Source: Garcia nutans
Taxonomy: Eukaryota > Streptophyta > Magnoliopsida > Malpighiales > Euphorbiaceae
Length of the DNA stretch: 64,000 bases
Direction of reading: 5' to 3'
Assembly: GCA_947685225.1 (NCBI GenBank)
Contig: CANTUV010000008.1
Span: 31,984,001 to 32,048,000 of the forward strand
The notes beneath the pieces were generated by a model, which did no database searches, had not been told where the DNA came from, and saw nothing but the letters and a program-made list of their open reading frames with translations. Shown here one piece after another: positions 11,117 through 22,901 of this stretch. Within the stretch, counting starts at the first letter, position 1; each line of letters begins with the position of its first letter. The translations under genes and the position numbers were made by a program.

Positions 11117-13713
11117 TGTAACACCCTTATACCCTATATATGTATAGTACATGCAACATGTATATGTAAAATACGCATATACAATATAAGAAATGTCTCT
11201 GTTATTGCCTTTTCAAAATTTTCCATAATTTTAAATAAAATATTTTAGAAGTTAAAATGTAGTTTTAATTAAATAAATATTATTATTCTTTAATAATTTA
11301 AGGACCAAAATACATAATTAATTAGTAAAATCTCTTGAAAAAACTCGCTAGAGTTTTGTCTGTGATTTGGACATTCTCAAAAACCAATTAACTCAACCTA
11401 TAGAAAACACACTCCTAAAATATAATAAACCAACATTTCTCCATAATTTCTCAACAACCTCCACTTTTTTAAAAATTCATATATGTACATATTTATATAA
11501 AAACACATATACATATTCCCACATTATAAAATTTCATCCAAAACCTCACTATAGTTTATAATACTCCCAAAATTTATCCATAATATACAAAACTATAACA
11601 TGTTCTATAAAGTAAAATGTATACATGTCAGCGGCTGGCTCTGATCCCAAGGAAGCAAAACTCACTTCATACACACTAGCCCTAGGCCTAGACCTGACCA
11701 TGTCTAGATGAACTCTCTAGATCTCCCGGATCAACCCTGTCACTTCTGCGATGAATTTCAATCATGCTAAACTAAAAGCCTGACAATACATACTTTAATA
11801 ATAATGAAAATTTAAAATAAAAGACAATGCATAATGTTGTTTCATGAAACTTCACAATGTGCCACGCAATTCCATTTAAACTCATATCTATTATCTTTTA
11901 TAATTCATCACATTAACACATTCACATACATTGGGCCAGATAACCTTATATAATATTCAAAACCCAAAGTTATTGTTTTGGTTAAATTTGACACCTAGTG
12001 TCTAGCCTGTAGGCTGAAAGAAGTGACGCCCAGCGTCTAGCCTGAAGGCACTTAATAAAATGGTGACTCCCAGCATCTAGCCCGAAGGTGAATCATATAA
12101 CATTGATGCCCAACGTCTTGCCCGAAGGCGAATCATATAACATTGATGCCCAGCGTCCCGAAGGTAATTCATAAGCATTCCACCAAACACAAAACTCTAG
12201 AATTAAATAGTATATTAGGCACACACAAATAATTCATATCTTCATAATAAATTTTCTTAATCATAACAATTCCAAATCACTTTTTTCACTAAATTTCATC
12301 ACTTTATCAACAATTATATTCCCAAACATTTTTGGGTTATTCTCACATAAACCACATTTCATTCCTTCTAGTCATTAATAATGGCTTTTCATAATGCACA
12401 CTCATCAATTCACATGTCATAACACAATGTACATGAGTGTTCAAGTTGCCAAGTAGCTTAACACATTTTCTATTCAAAATATGTTAGACCAAATTTAATG
12501 CAAATATATATTTAAATTATCAATAGTATGTACATACCGTAGTTAACACCCAAAACCAAGCTAATGTCACTCTTTATCCTTCAGTTCCAAGATACCCCTC
12601 AATACTAAGATTGGGAAAATTACTTCTACTCAATGCCTATTCACAGTGTGAATCAATATAATAATTTAAAATCACATTCCAAGGCATTTCCAACATTAAG
12701 CACTAATTAAACAACATTGCTACCAATTTTCCAAATTTTTCCCTAACTCTCTTCCATTCTAGAATTCCATTCTAATCAATTCTAAATTGGTGTTTCAAGT
12801 TCATTCCTATCATTAAAAGTATATTAAAGTATGATATAAATAATGTAATTTCATTAACAACAAATCTTTAACAGTTCTCCCAAAAATCATAACTTTCTAT
12901 AATTTTGTATTTTCATTTTACTCAATTCCAAATGGTCATTTAGGTTTATTTTTAATATTAGAGTGATTTAATAGCACAATTTAAACTATGAAATCCAATG
13001 GACACTCATTCTTTAACAATACCCTTCCATAACCTAAATTCATTAACAATACCCTTCCATAACCCTAAATCAATACTATTTCTTCCAAACTCCATCTTAA
13101 CTTCATCAATTCAACCACCCAACTATAAAATCTTTCCCTCCACTCCAAAATAACACCTTCCATACCCATTTGAATAATTAAAACACATAGCTACAAAAAT
13201 CCAAATCATACATAACCCTACACTTAGATGAAACTTTAAAATTATAAAAGAAAACTTACTAATTTATGAAGAAATCACCAAATCCCACTTCAATCCTATG
13301 AAATTTCTCAAAAATTTAGTGTTGGTAAAGATAAGAGCTCTCTCCCTTTCTCATTCATGGTGAATTTCAAAATTTTAAGAAGAAAGAAGAAGATGCAACG
13401 TTTTCTTTTCTTTCTTTCTTTCCCTTCATTTCTAACCTTATATATAATATTTTATTATTTTAATTAATTAATTAAATATTTTAAAATTATAATTTTTATC
13501 TTCCATTCATAATTATTTGATTTTTGATTTTTTTAAAACTTTAACCTTTTACCAAATTACCCCTTTCAATAAATTATTTTAAAATTATAATTTTTATCTT
13601 CAATATATACCTCACATATACATTTTTATTTCTCATTCCAAACCCTTCAATTATTCCTCAAATTATTTATTTAATTCACTTAATTTAATTTTCATAAATT
13701 AATAGATGTTACA
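11117..13713 (-). repeat. 5' LTR of the Tekay element
   Basis: Runs from TGTAACACCC to GATGTTACA on the plus strand, giving TG...CA ends on both strands. It aligns with 1801-6268 but diverges in many positions and has one extra minisatellite unit (11985-12165, five units with core GCCCAGCGTCTAGCC). Otherwise AT-rich and non-coding. Confidence 0.9.
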
Positions 13714-13756
13714 TCGAGCATGTCCCGAGCCTCGAGGAATGTTGAATAGCAGCCAT
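13714..13756 (-). pseudogene. PMD pseudogene, first-exon start
   Basis: The minus strand opens with ATG (13756-13754) and encodes MAAIQHSSRLGTC, aligned with MHASRSGTR of the PMD copy at 17896. The frame continues at 1800 once the Tekay element and its target duplication are removed (LTYLYDNGVEQIPLLPGM). This joins the two halves and shows the orientation of the disrupted gene. Confidence 0.7.
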
Positions 13757-13980
13757 TTTTGGTAAGTGGTAACGCTTTCAAAAAAAAACTTAAAATTATG
13801 AGAATGTTGAGGATGAAGGTGTTCTGAAAGCAAAATGGCAAGGAAGTGATCCTTTATTTAGAAAAATGAGGCAAGTATCAAGTAAAAAAATAATAAAAAA
13901 ATTAAAAAAATAAATATATATATATATATAGATAAGTAAAGTCACATGCACTACAGTTTCAATAATTCATTCTCAGATCA
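13757..13980. other. Spacer with TA microsatellite
   Basis: Would be the 5' flank of the minus-strand PMD pseudogene. Contains poly-A-rich sequence and a (TA)n run near 13912-13932. No TATA box or gene could be assigned with confidence. Confidence 0.5.
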
Positions 13981-14591
13981 AATAATTCAAAGTCTTTCGT
14001 CCATCGAGTGGCCTCTCAATCATTAAAGCATTTACCACTTCATTATTTTCAGCATCAATAAACACTGCCTCATCCCCATTTGGGAACTTGATTTTCTGAT
14101 GGAGTGTAGAAGGAACTCCACCAAAAGGATGACACCAGGGTCATCCCAATGATAGCAAGAAGGTGATAGGTATATCTAGGACTACAAACTCCACCATGGA
14201 TTCAATTGGACCAGCCTTCATAGCAGCTTTGAAAGTTCCTCTAGCATGCCTTTTAGTATTATCATAAGCCCTAATCGTAACCTCGGTTGGGCTTAGATCC
14301 CTTGTTGACATAGTTAGCTTCAGCAAGATCTTAAGTGGACAGACATTTATGGCAAATCCATCATTAACCATCACACATGGAGTCCTTTTCCCTTTGACCT
14401 ATACATTGATAGAGAGCGGGTGGATGTGATCTCTTCCCTCTTCTAGCAAGTCAGCATCCAAAAATGATACCATTCCCACATCAACTTTGTTCTTCTTCTA
14501 AATATCGTCGTACTTCATCACTCCTTCAACCTTTAAAAAATTAACAAGCTCGTCTAGTGTTATAAAGGAGGAAATTTTCATGCTTGCCAAA
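13981..14591 (-). pseudogene. Tat protease fragment (older element)
   Basis: Encodes VNDGFAINVCPLKILLKL, LSPTEVTIRAYDNTKRHARG and MVEFVVLDIPITFLLSLG, colinear with the protease of element C (24423-23614). The active-site DDGSA of that copy reads NDGFA here, so the catalytic Asp-Gly is kept but the frame is broken on both sides. The fragment is cut at 14591 by the 3' LTR end of element C, so it belongs to an older Tat element. Target-side bases are CCAAA (14587-14591); the other flank is lost. Confidence 0.8.
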
Positions 14592-16935
14592 TGTGAGCGA
14601 GGATTTTTGCCCACACTCCCGGTGGAATGGTTCTTACGACTTCGGCATCGTTTAGGCTCGAGACCTTAGAAAACATGGACCTAAGCCCGGAGAAAAATGG
14701 AGTCGCCACCCTAATGGGCCAGGAAAAAGAAAGGGGTGGATGACTTGATTCCTAAGGAATCCCCAACCCCCTAATGGGTTCGAAAAGTTGGGTACGTGTA
14801 GGGAAGGTGAGAAATGGCCCAGCACCCCCACAATTCCCGGTTCATTAGAACTGACCTCCTTTGCAGGTTTTAATATTATAAAATTCTTAAGTATAACAAT
14901 ATTATCCATATTACATGCAAAAATTAAAATAAAGCATCATTATATTAAAATAAGCAATGTCCAAACAAAGAAAATAAATGGACACTCATCCGAGGATGGA
15001 AACATGTCCTTACATCATTCATGTCTAAACTAAATAGGACACCCACCAAAAGGTGGAAACATGCCCTTTACATTGATCCAAAATATAAAAGCAAATTTAA
15101 ATTACACGATATTTAACTAATGAGGCACAAAAAAGGTGGAAACATACCTCTTACACTTTTAATACTAAAACAAACAAATAATAACCATAAAAATAAAGAA
15201 AATAATCATCCATGGTAAATTAAATAAATCAAGTATTGAAATTAAATAAATCAACCATCAAAACATATTATAAGCTACATAATCAAATCTAAAATTAAAT
15301 AAAGCAGTAAAGATATAAATTAGGGTTTACAATTTCAATTTAGAGTTATTTGATTAATATTTAGGGTTTTGAGATTTTAAAATTATTATTGTTATTATTT
15401 AGGCTATTGTAAAGATTTTTGAAAATAGGAATGAATTAGGGTTTTGTACATTTAAGAAGGTAGTAAGGTTTTTTGATTAATCAAATTAGGGTTTAAGGGT
15501 AACATCATGAGATTAGGGTTTTGGAATCTTAAGACATTAGGGTTTATAATTCATGGTTATTGGATTATGATTTTAGGTTTATTGGATCATGGCTTTAGGG
15601 TTTAGATTTACTAGATTGGGTTTTAAGTTCACTGGATTAGGGTTTAGGATGTTATTGAATTTGTCATAGAGTTTTGATGCTTTAAGAATTTAGGATTTAT
15701 GAAAACTATGGTTTACTGTATTTGGTTTTGAGAGAATTAGAGTTTTTTGTATTTTCAAAAGCATATTTGATTTTAGGATTGAAGAAAATAGTTTAGAGTT
15801 TTATAAAAATAATTATGATTCTTAGAAAACATAAAGAAGATTAGGGTTTGGAGATTTAAGAAAACATTTGGAAATTTTGGACAAAAAGTTATGGTTTAGA
15901 TGAAAATGGTTCGGGGAAAATAATTTAGGGTTTTAAAGTTTTTTGAAATAGTAGAAAAACAATTTTAGGGTTTTAAGGTTTTTGGAAACAGAAGAGTAGT
16001 TTAGGGTATAAGATTTTTGGAAACAGAAGAAACAATTTAGGGTTTTTAAGGTTTTTGGAAACGGGAGAGAAATACTTAAGGGTTTTAAGGTTTTTGAAAA
16101 GAGAAGAGTAGTTTTAGGGTTTTGAAGTTTTGATCATTGATTAAGGTTACTGGATGAACATATTACCAAGTTTAATGATTTAAGTTACTGAAAAAAAAAT
16201 CAATGATAGATGAACTTTAAAAGAAAATATGGCCATAAAATTGTAAATATAATCGAAGCAAAGATTTATAATCAAACCTCCGATCGTTAGTTTCACCAAA
16301 ATTGATTTCTGGATGAACAATGACAAAGGCAGTGTTGCAGTCTTTGAATGGATTGTTGTTTGCTTCTTTGTTGCTTATTGTCTCTTGTGCTAGGGTTTTT
16401 TTTGTCTCTTTGTAAAACAATTTTTTCGATCCCTATCAAAAGTCCCTTAATTCTGAGTTTTAATGTGTTATTTATAGGAAAAATCATAAACCTACTTCTA
16501 ATTGTTTAAGGAAATTTAAACCAATTAGGAAAAGAAACCAAAACCAAATAGAATTTGGTTTCGGTAAAAACAGCGTTGGAAAATTACGCTGGCAAAAAAA
16601 TTGCTAGCGAAAACTACGAGTGAGCGAGCTGCGGCGGCAGGAATTTCCTGCAGCGAATTGGCCCAAGGCCATTTTGCCGACAGGAAATTTCTTCAGGTGA
16701 ATTGGCCTGGCCAATTCATCTTTCGCCGACGAATTTTTTTCGTCGCCGATTTTTTTTATTTTTATTTTTATATTATTATTATTTTTTATTTTATTAAGTT
16801 TACCATTTTTATTTTTATTAAAAATTAATAATAAATACTAAAATAAATATTATTTAATTAAAATACTATAAAAATTATTTTGGACTATCTATAAAAAATA
16901 TCGGACCAGACAAGGTAAAAAATTAATGGTCTACA
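14592..16935 (-). repeat. 3' LTR of Tat element C
   Basis: 2344 bp, TGTGAGCGAGG... to ...GGTCTACA on the plus strand. The minus strand has a TATA box (CCTATAAATAACAC, about 16478-16465), a GC-rich block with GCAGGAATTTCCTGC (16637-16651), a 0.8-kb stretch rich in TTTAGGG-like words (15300-16140) and the three hairpins (14980-15150). It matches 27300-29028 over the shared length with many substitutions, so the insertion is not recent. Confidence 0.92.
14980..15150 (-). other. Three consecutive hairpins in LTR C
   Basis: Hairpins at 14980-15009, 15037-15066 and 15122-15150. On the minus strand the middle one has inner stem CCACC/GGTGG where other copies have CTACC/GGTGG, a change that turns a wobble pair into a Watson-Crick pair. 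The third is degraded on one side here but paired in the 5' LTR copy. Confidence 0.65.
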
Positions 16936-16950
16936 GTTTTCCCCCTGCTG
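16936..16950 (-). other. Polypurine tract of Tat element C
   Basis: The minus strand reads CAGCAGGGGGAAAAC directly before the LTR start TGTAGACC. Same position and form as at 631-645. Confidence 0.8.
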
Positions 16951-17019
16951 AGACTACAGCAAAAGAGAGTGAAAAGCAATAAGACCTAAATTTTCTGAGA
17001 TGGTTGAGGTTTTGAGTTT

Positions 17020-17475
17020 TGGACCCGGTTCGAGTTCTGGACTCAAGGGTAATTTTAGGTTCTGGACTTAAGGGTAATTTGGGTTTTGGACCCGAGCTAA
17101 GTTCTGGACTTAAAAGAGATTTTAGATTCTGGACCTAAAGGTAATTTGGATTCTGGACTCGAGCTAAGTTCTGAACTTAAGAGAAATTTTAGGTTTTGGA
17201 CCTAAGGATAATTTAGGTTCTGGACCTGAGCTAAGTTCTAGACTTAAGAGAAATTTTAGGTTCTGGACCTAAGGATAATTTGGGTTCTGGACTCGAGCTA
17301 AGTTCTAGACTTAAGAGAGATTTTAGGTTCTGGACCTAAGGATAATTTGAGTTTTGGACCCGAGCTAAGTTCTGGACTTAAGAGAGATTTTAGATTCTGG
17401 ACCTAAGGGTAATTTGGGTTCTGGACTCGAGCTAAGTTCTGAACTTAAGAGAGATTTTAGGTTCTAGACCTAAAG
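17020..17475 (-). repeat. Tandem array a2 (Tat 3' region)
   Basis: About seven units of the a-type repeat in the orientation of element C: GGTTCTGGACCTAAGGATAAT, GAGCTAAGTTCTGGACTTAA and AGAGATTTTAGGTTCTGGAC alternate. Non-coding. Lies between the polypurine tract and the promoter of the antisense PMD gene. Confidence 0.9.
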
Positions 17476-17659
17476 ATAATTATAGTCAGTAGTATACTAA
17501 AGGAATTTACAAAAAAATTAGCTAATTTTTACCTTGCACATGCACATATCTTCTCCTTGCCCACTGCGTGTAAAAATATTTTAAAATTCCAAAAATATTT
17601 ATATACACGCAAGTATTTGAATGATTAAATTGAATAATTGAGCTTCCTATTTATTTAGT

Positions 17660-17800
17660 GTGTATTCACTGTTCATGTACCATTTACTATTCGTAAATAG
17701 TAACCTACTATTTGTAAATAGTAATATACTATTCATGAATAGTAAAATTTATGTTTTGAATTTTGTTTTTTCCTTTGTCGTTCCTCTATATAAACGACCG
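17660..17800 (+). promoter_or_regulatory. Putative promoter of the antisense PMD gene (copy C)
   Basis: Three palindromes of the type TACTATTCATGAATAGTA lie at about 17683-17752, followed by a TATA box CTATATAAAC (17786-17795) about 100 bases before the ATG at 17896. The copy at 61410-61775 has the same arrangement, with the palindromes expanded. This shows the PMD gene has a promoter separate from the LTR and facing the opposite way. Confidence 0.6.
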
Positions 17801-17895
17801 ATTTCTTCATTTCATTCATAGCAAACTTCTTCATTTCATTCATTCATAGCTATAAGCCTTTCATTTTAGTGAGTTTAGTATATAGTTTTGGAAAA

Positions 17896-20330
17896 ATGCA
17901 TGCTTCAAGATCAGGAACTCGATCTAATGCTGAGTTATTGGAGTTTATTCGGCAGCATAAAGATGAAAATATAGGTCTATTGACCGGGATGCCGCTTCAT
18001 CATAGTTCAAATCAAAAGAGCAAGGTAATTATTTATTTTAACAGTAAATTATTGTTGTATTTTTTTCCTCTTTTTTATATATATTTTCTATTTTTTTAAT
18101 TTTTCTTTTTCTTTTTATTTTTATTTTGTTTGTTGTTTTTGTTTTTTTTTTGTCTATTTTTTCTGTTTTTTCTTTTCATATATTTTAGTTTTTTAGAAAA
18201 TTTAGGAAAAATATATTAATTTAAGAATTTAAGTAGATAGAATATAAATTAATTTAGCCTAAAAATCATTGGTATTGATATAATGATATACTTAACTTGT
18301 GTTAACTTACCTGGCTCCGTGTTAGCGTGATCATTGCGTTATTGGGGGCGGAGGGTATGTCGACAAACCCCGACAATGATATGATGTAGCGCCTTCTCGG
18401 GTAAGGCAGATTGTCCGAGATTGTGGTTTTGAAAGCTTCATCTTGCAATTACCATCGGACGAATATTCGATAGACTGGAGCGTGATCCAGGCGCTTGCAG
18501 ATTGATGGTTGGACACAACTCATACTTTGCACTTGCCCATTGGAGAGATGACAATTGGTCCGGTTGACTTTGCTGCTATAATCGGCATTCAGTATGATGG
18601 TCTTCCAGTTCCTCTTACCAATGATATTCTGACATTTGAAGAAATTCAACAATTAATTGGTATGGAACCATCATTTAAAGGGCCTTTCATGATAAAAATT
18701 GAGCCAATTCATAGTTATTGGATGAACTACGAAAGACGGGTTCACAGAGACACAACCTAACAGTATGCTCGAGGATTTTTATTATATTTGCTCGGATCGA
18801 CCATTTTAGGCAGCACCGAATCCACCATCCATTTGTTAGTGTTGAGGGCCCTTACTTATATGAGGATGGTACCACTTTACGGCTGGGGTAAAGCTGGTCT
18901 TGCCTGTCTTTACCATGGTCTTGACAAAATTTGCAAAAATAAGAAGTTCTTTGTTGGATTTATGGTGATTGTCGAGGTACTATTCTTCCACCAATGTCAA
19001 TTTCATTCTTTTCTCGTATGAATTTGATTTTTATTATCATTGTTGGCATGGGCATATGAGCACAATCTTGTGAGGGTGCCTGGTATTTTTCGAGAGAGAG
19101 TCGGGTATCCAAGATTAAATGTTTGGTTGTCAGATCACGTAGAAGTTCCTGGCTCTCACCATTTGCATACCCAACGCTTTGTCTTGAGCTGCATAACCTG
19201 GGACCAGGTAAAATAGCATTAGTATACTTTAAAATTTATATGAAAGTTTACTTACCTTATGTCACTTTGCAGGTGAATTTGGCCTAGTGGAATGTAGAAG
19301 AGCGAATAAACTGGACTTCCTCCATGAATGCCGCACTGCCTTTTCATCATGCCCGCCGAGTTATTGCCGACCCTGTGTCTAGTGGTTGGTTTCTCGGAGA
19401 GAGAGTATACGAGTGGTTTCTTGGTCCCGAGCACAGAAGGATCCTAATGTGTTGCCTAGAGTATACCTTAAATATCACATCAATGCCGGAGAATGCATGG
19501 TGGTTGGCTCGGCACGGTTATGATGTTGAAACCTTTCTCTATCCACCGGGTGCATCTTATACCCAGTTTATTCAAATTGGGCTTTTGAACTTTGACGTAT
19601 CTCCTGTTGGTGTGTGGGAAATTTCTAAAGAAAATGAGGATAGAGATGAAGAGGAACTTCATGGAGAAGGAGGAGAGTTTGTTCCACATCTCGGTGTTAG
19701 CACTTCTCAAGTAAACTTTTACTATTTTTCCATTGCAATTGCTTCTTTCTTAACTTTTTTTGACCTCTTTAATGATTGTTGTAGGCTGTTGGCCCATTTG
19801 ATCATGAGGTTGGACCTTCTTTTACTGCTCCTTCATTTGCTCATTCTAGTCCACCAGATATGCCATCTCATCCACAAGGTATTGATATCAAATACCTGGT
19901 AAGTTTTCTTGTTTCATGGTAAGTTATGCTATATGTATGCATGATTATGTATGCTCTTACTCTTTTCCTTTTTGACTTACAGTGGATGCTTGAAGAACAA
20001 AATAAGAAACTTCAAGAAGAGTTGGCCGCTAGTCGTCAATAGGTTTCCCATTTTGAAAATTTATACCATCAATCAGAGCAAAATTTTTGAGACTTTCGAT
20101 TTCAAGGGATGAGAGATCCTGGTACTTCTTCATCTAAAGGCCCCTAAACTGATGACCATGAGATCCTTTTGTCTACTTCTGATGAGGACCATTATAGATC
20201 AGAACTCTAAGGTAATAGGGATTCTGGTGCTCCTGCTTCAGGTGGACTCGGGACGGGTGATATACCTCCTCCTCCAATAGGCGATGATTTTTTCAGAGCT
20301 TTATTTGATGATCTACCACCTCCTTCTTAG
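17896..20330 (+). pseudogene. Antisense plant mobile domain (PMD) gene in Tat element C
   Basis: Six likely exons: 17896-18024, 18326-18976, about 19046-19207, 19273-19710, 19785-19898, 19983-20330, mostly with GT/AG borders. The protein starts MHASRSGTRSNAELLEFIR. Exon 2 holds DTTHTLHLPIGEMTIGPVDF and YARGFLLYLLGSTIL, core PMD signatures, then YGWGKAGLACLYHGLDK; exon 3 continues with AWAYEHNLVRVPGI. Exon 6 starts with a short coiled coil (EEQNKKLQEELAAS) and ends in a Pro-rich acidic tail. PMD proteins (MAIN/MAIL type in Arabidopsis) act in the nucleus in silencing and genome stability; PMD is also carried by transposons. Two TGA and one TAA in exon 2, a TAG in exon 4, four stops in exon 6 and a lost acceptor before exon 3 make it non-functional. 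Antisense extra ORFs with a transposon-associated domain are known in Tat elements. Confidence 0.85.
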
Positions 20331-21111
20331 TGATGTACAAATATTGTATCAGCATATAAGATGTATAAGAATAATAATTACAATATATAATTTTTACCTT
20401 TACTGCAACTCTTTTTTCTCTTTTTTTTTATCATCATCATTTCCTTACCCAATGTGTCCTTCGAGGTTCAACTTGCTCCCCTTAACTTGAAGGCTTTGTA
20501 TGACAAAAACATTTTTGAATTTTTGACTTTTGAATTTTGATTTTGAAATCAAATGTTGGCTTTGCCAAATAAATGCCAATTTACCTTAGGACTCGATTTT
20601 CAAATTAACATTTCTATAACATGACAACCCTAGTTATCGGACTAAACTGGGAAATCATTTTTATTTAAGCAAGAACTGTTGCACTTCAGATAGGCACATA
20701 CACATTGCTTGGCCAAAGGTCTCATTTGAGTTTAAATATTGTCTATCTCATATGCATGCTTATTCAAACTATCTCCACTAATGGATTCTACCTACCAAGA
20801 TAGATCAACAGGTGATAGGCTTGAAATGGGGTCTACAAGGGACGCGGGTTAAATGAAGGCCATTTTGAGATAGGAGCTAGTGTGACACAATAAACAAACC
20901 CTCACACTATAAATTTCTTGTTTGAATTTTAAGCAGTTGGGAGTAATCTTGCTAGACTCCAAATTCCTTCTATATCTTCTTGGCATTAATCTGGATATTG
21001 ACTAGGACAGTCTTTGCCCTTGCAAAAAAGTTTGGTTCCCAAATTCATTTCTTTTCTTCTTCTCCATTTTCTTTCTTTTTATTTTCCTTACTCTTCCCTT
21101 TCTTCCAAAAA
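20331..21111 (-). other. Non-coding 3' region of Tat element C
   Basis: Conserved with D (36400-37140) and E (51060-51600): a block around 20640-20830, the phrase near 21000-21030 matching 36550-36590, and a pyrimidine-rich plus strand (purine-rich in the element sense) at 21048-21110. It joins the second RNase H directly, with no integrase between. The 3' end of the antisense PMD transcript would run into this region. Confidence 0.7.
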
Positions 21112-22901
21112 TCATCTTACAGTATCATACCACGCATCATGGTTTGTATCAGTTTCTATGATTGTCTCATATTCATAGCAAGGAGTTGATGAAGTGGTCA
21201 AAATCAGAGGCTTGAGGAATAAGTTGATAGGATTTTCCCATACCGAAGCCAATGTGGCTAGGGCATCAGCCATCTTGTTTTCTTCTCTTGATAGGTGTAT
21301 AAACCTACATTCCTTAAAGTTCTTCTTCATCATGGTCAACTAATGGTGGTATGGTTTTAATTTTTCTTCTTTCAGCTCCCACTCTCCATTTACTTGGGAT
21401 ACTACTAGTAATGAATCGCCAAAAACTTCCTCCTTATCCACCTTCATAATTATTAGGGTTTCCAAACCAAAGATACATGCTTCGTACTCCACCATATTAT
21501 TTGTTGCCCTAAATTTCAACTTTTTGGCTAAAGGGATAAGTTCCCCTTTGGGTGATTCTAGTATGACTCCCAAACCTGCTCCTTTTCTGTTTGCTGCTCC
21601 ATCAAAATACATTTTCCACCCTTGTACTTCAATGGCTTCTAAATGTTCATCTAGAAATTCCAAGACTACCTCTTCACTATCTGGTAATGTTCGATGGACT
21701 AGGAATTCTGCCACTACTTTACCTTTGATTGTTTTCTTGGTTAAATACTCAACCTCAAATTCTTCTAATATTATCAACCATCGACCATACTTCCCAATCA
21801 AAGAGGGTGTCTCCCTTAAGTACTTTATTGGATCAAACCTGGAAATTATTTGAACACTATACGATTGAAAGTAATGCTGCAACTTCTTAGAAGACCAAAC
21901 CACGGCTATGCAGGCCTTTTCAATGATACTATACTTAATTTAATAAGGTAGGAGCTTTCTACTTAAATAGTAAACTGCATGCTCAATCCTTGACTCATCT
22001 GCTTGGGCTAGCATGGCTCCTACTGACTCTTCTTTTTCTGCTAAGTATAGTAATAGAGGTTTGCCAGGTTTAGGTGGTTTCAAAATAGGCGTGTTTAGCA
22101 AATACTCTTTTATTCGTTCAAAGGCCCTTTGATATTCTTCATTCCACAGGACCGGCTGATTCTTTTTAAGCAACTTGAAGATAGGCTCACAGATTGTTGT
22201 GAGCTTTGCTATAAACCTGCTAATGTATTGTAATTTACCAATGAATCCCCGAACTTCTCTCTCTAACCTAAGGGCTGGCATATCCCTGATTACTTTAACT
22301 TTATTAGGATCAGTCTCAATTCCATTCGGGCCAATCAGATGTCCCAACAATTTGCCTGAGGTAACACCGAACACACACTTCTTCGGGTTTAATCTTAGCT
22401 TATATTTCAATACTCCATCGAAGAATAATTCTAAGTTTTGGAAGTGTTGTTCCCTTGTATCCGATTTTGCCATCATATCATTAACATATACTTCAACTTC
22501 TTTGTACTTCATGTCATAAAATAGTGTGGTGGCCATCCATTGGTAGGTTGCTTTAGCATTCTTTAAACCGAATGGCATCACCCTATAATAAAATATACCC
22601 CATGTAGTAATGAAAGCAGTTTGGATTTATCCTCTTGGGCCATTAACACTTGGTTGTATCCGGAAAATCCATCTACAAACGATTGTAGCATGCTAGAGGC
22701 TGCACTATCAATGAGAACATCTATATGAGGTAAAAGAAAATCATCTTTAGGGGAAGCCTTGTTTAAATCTCTATAGTCCATACAGACCCTTATTCTTCCA
22801 TCTTTCTTTGGCACGAGTACTATGTTTGCTGGCCAATCTAGATATTCTATCACTTCAAGGAACTTCACTTGTATTTGTTTAGTGATCTCTTCTTTAACCA
22901 A
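21112..22901 (-). pseudogene. Tat reverse transcriptase with dual RNase H
   Basis: RT motifs: NIVLVPKKDGRIRVCMDYRD (about 22840-22780), HIDVLIDSA, MPFGLKNAKATYQ, and the active site as YVNDMMAKS near 22490, where the family has YVDD, so a catalytic Asp is replaced by Asn. GHLIGPNGIETDP and REVRGFIGKLQYISRF follow. The gypsy RNase H begins at PLLLYLAEKEESVGAML. A second, archaeal-type RNase H starts near 21620: WKMYFDGAANRKGAGLGVI, NNMVEYEACIFGLETL, GDSLLVVSQ, ending MADALATLAS. From 22581 down to 21112 one frame is open except for two stops (near 21939 and 21341); a frameshift separates the first RT block. Two RNase H domains are a hallmark of the Tat lineage. Confidence 0.9.

Larger units (their letters stand above)
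1801..13713 (-). mobile_element. Tekay/Del-type chromovirus, complete but decayed
   Basis: Minus-strand Ty3/gypsy element bounded by homologous LTRs (11117-13713 as 5' LTR, 1801-6268 as 3' LTR after removing a nested solo LTR). Between them are a PBS matching initiator-Met tRNA, gag with zinc knuckle, protease, RT, RNase H, integrase and a C-terminal chromodomain, then a polypurine tract. This order with a chromodomain after integrase defines chromoviruses, and the gag and protease motifs fit Tekay/Del. Flanks are TCCAG (1796-1800) and TCGAG (13714-13718), a 5-bp target duplication with one difference. Many stops and frameshifts show it is old. It inserted in the first exon of a PMD pseudogene. 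Confidence 0.9.

Noticed and set aside
15300..16140. True interstitial telomere array
   Set aside because: The TTTAGGG words are irregularly spaced and mutated; no perfect run is present.
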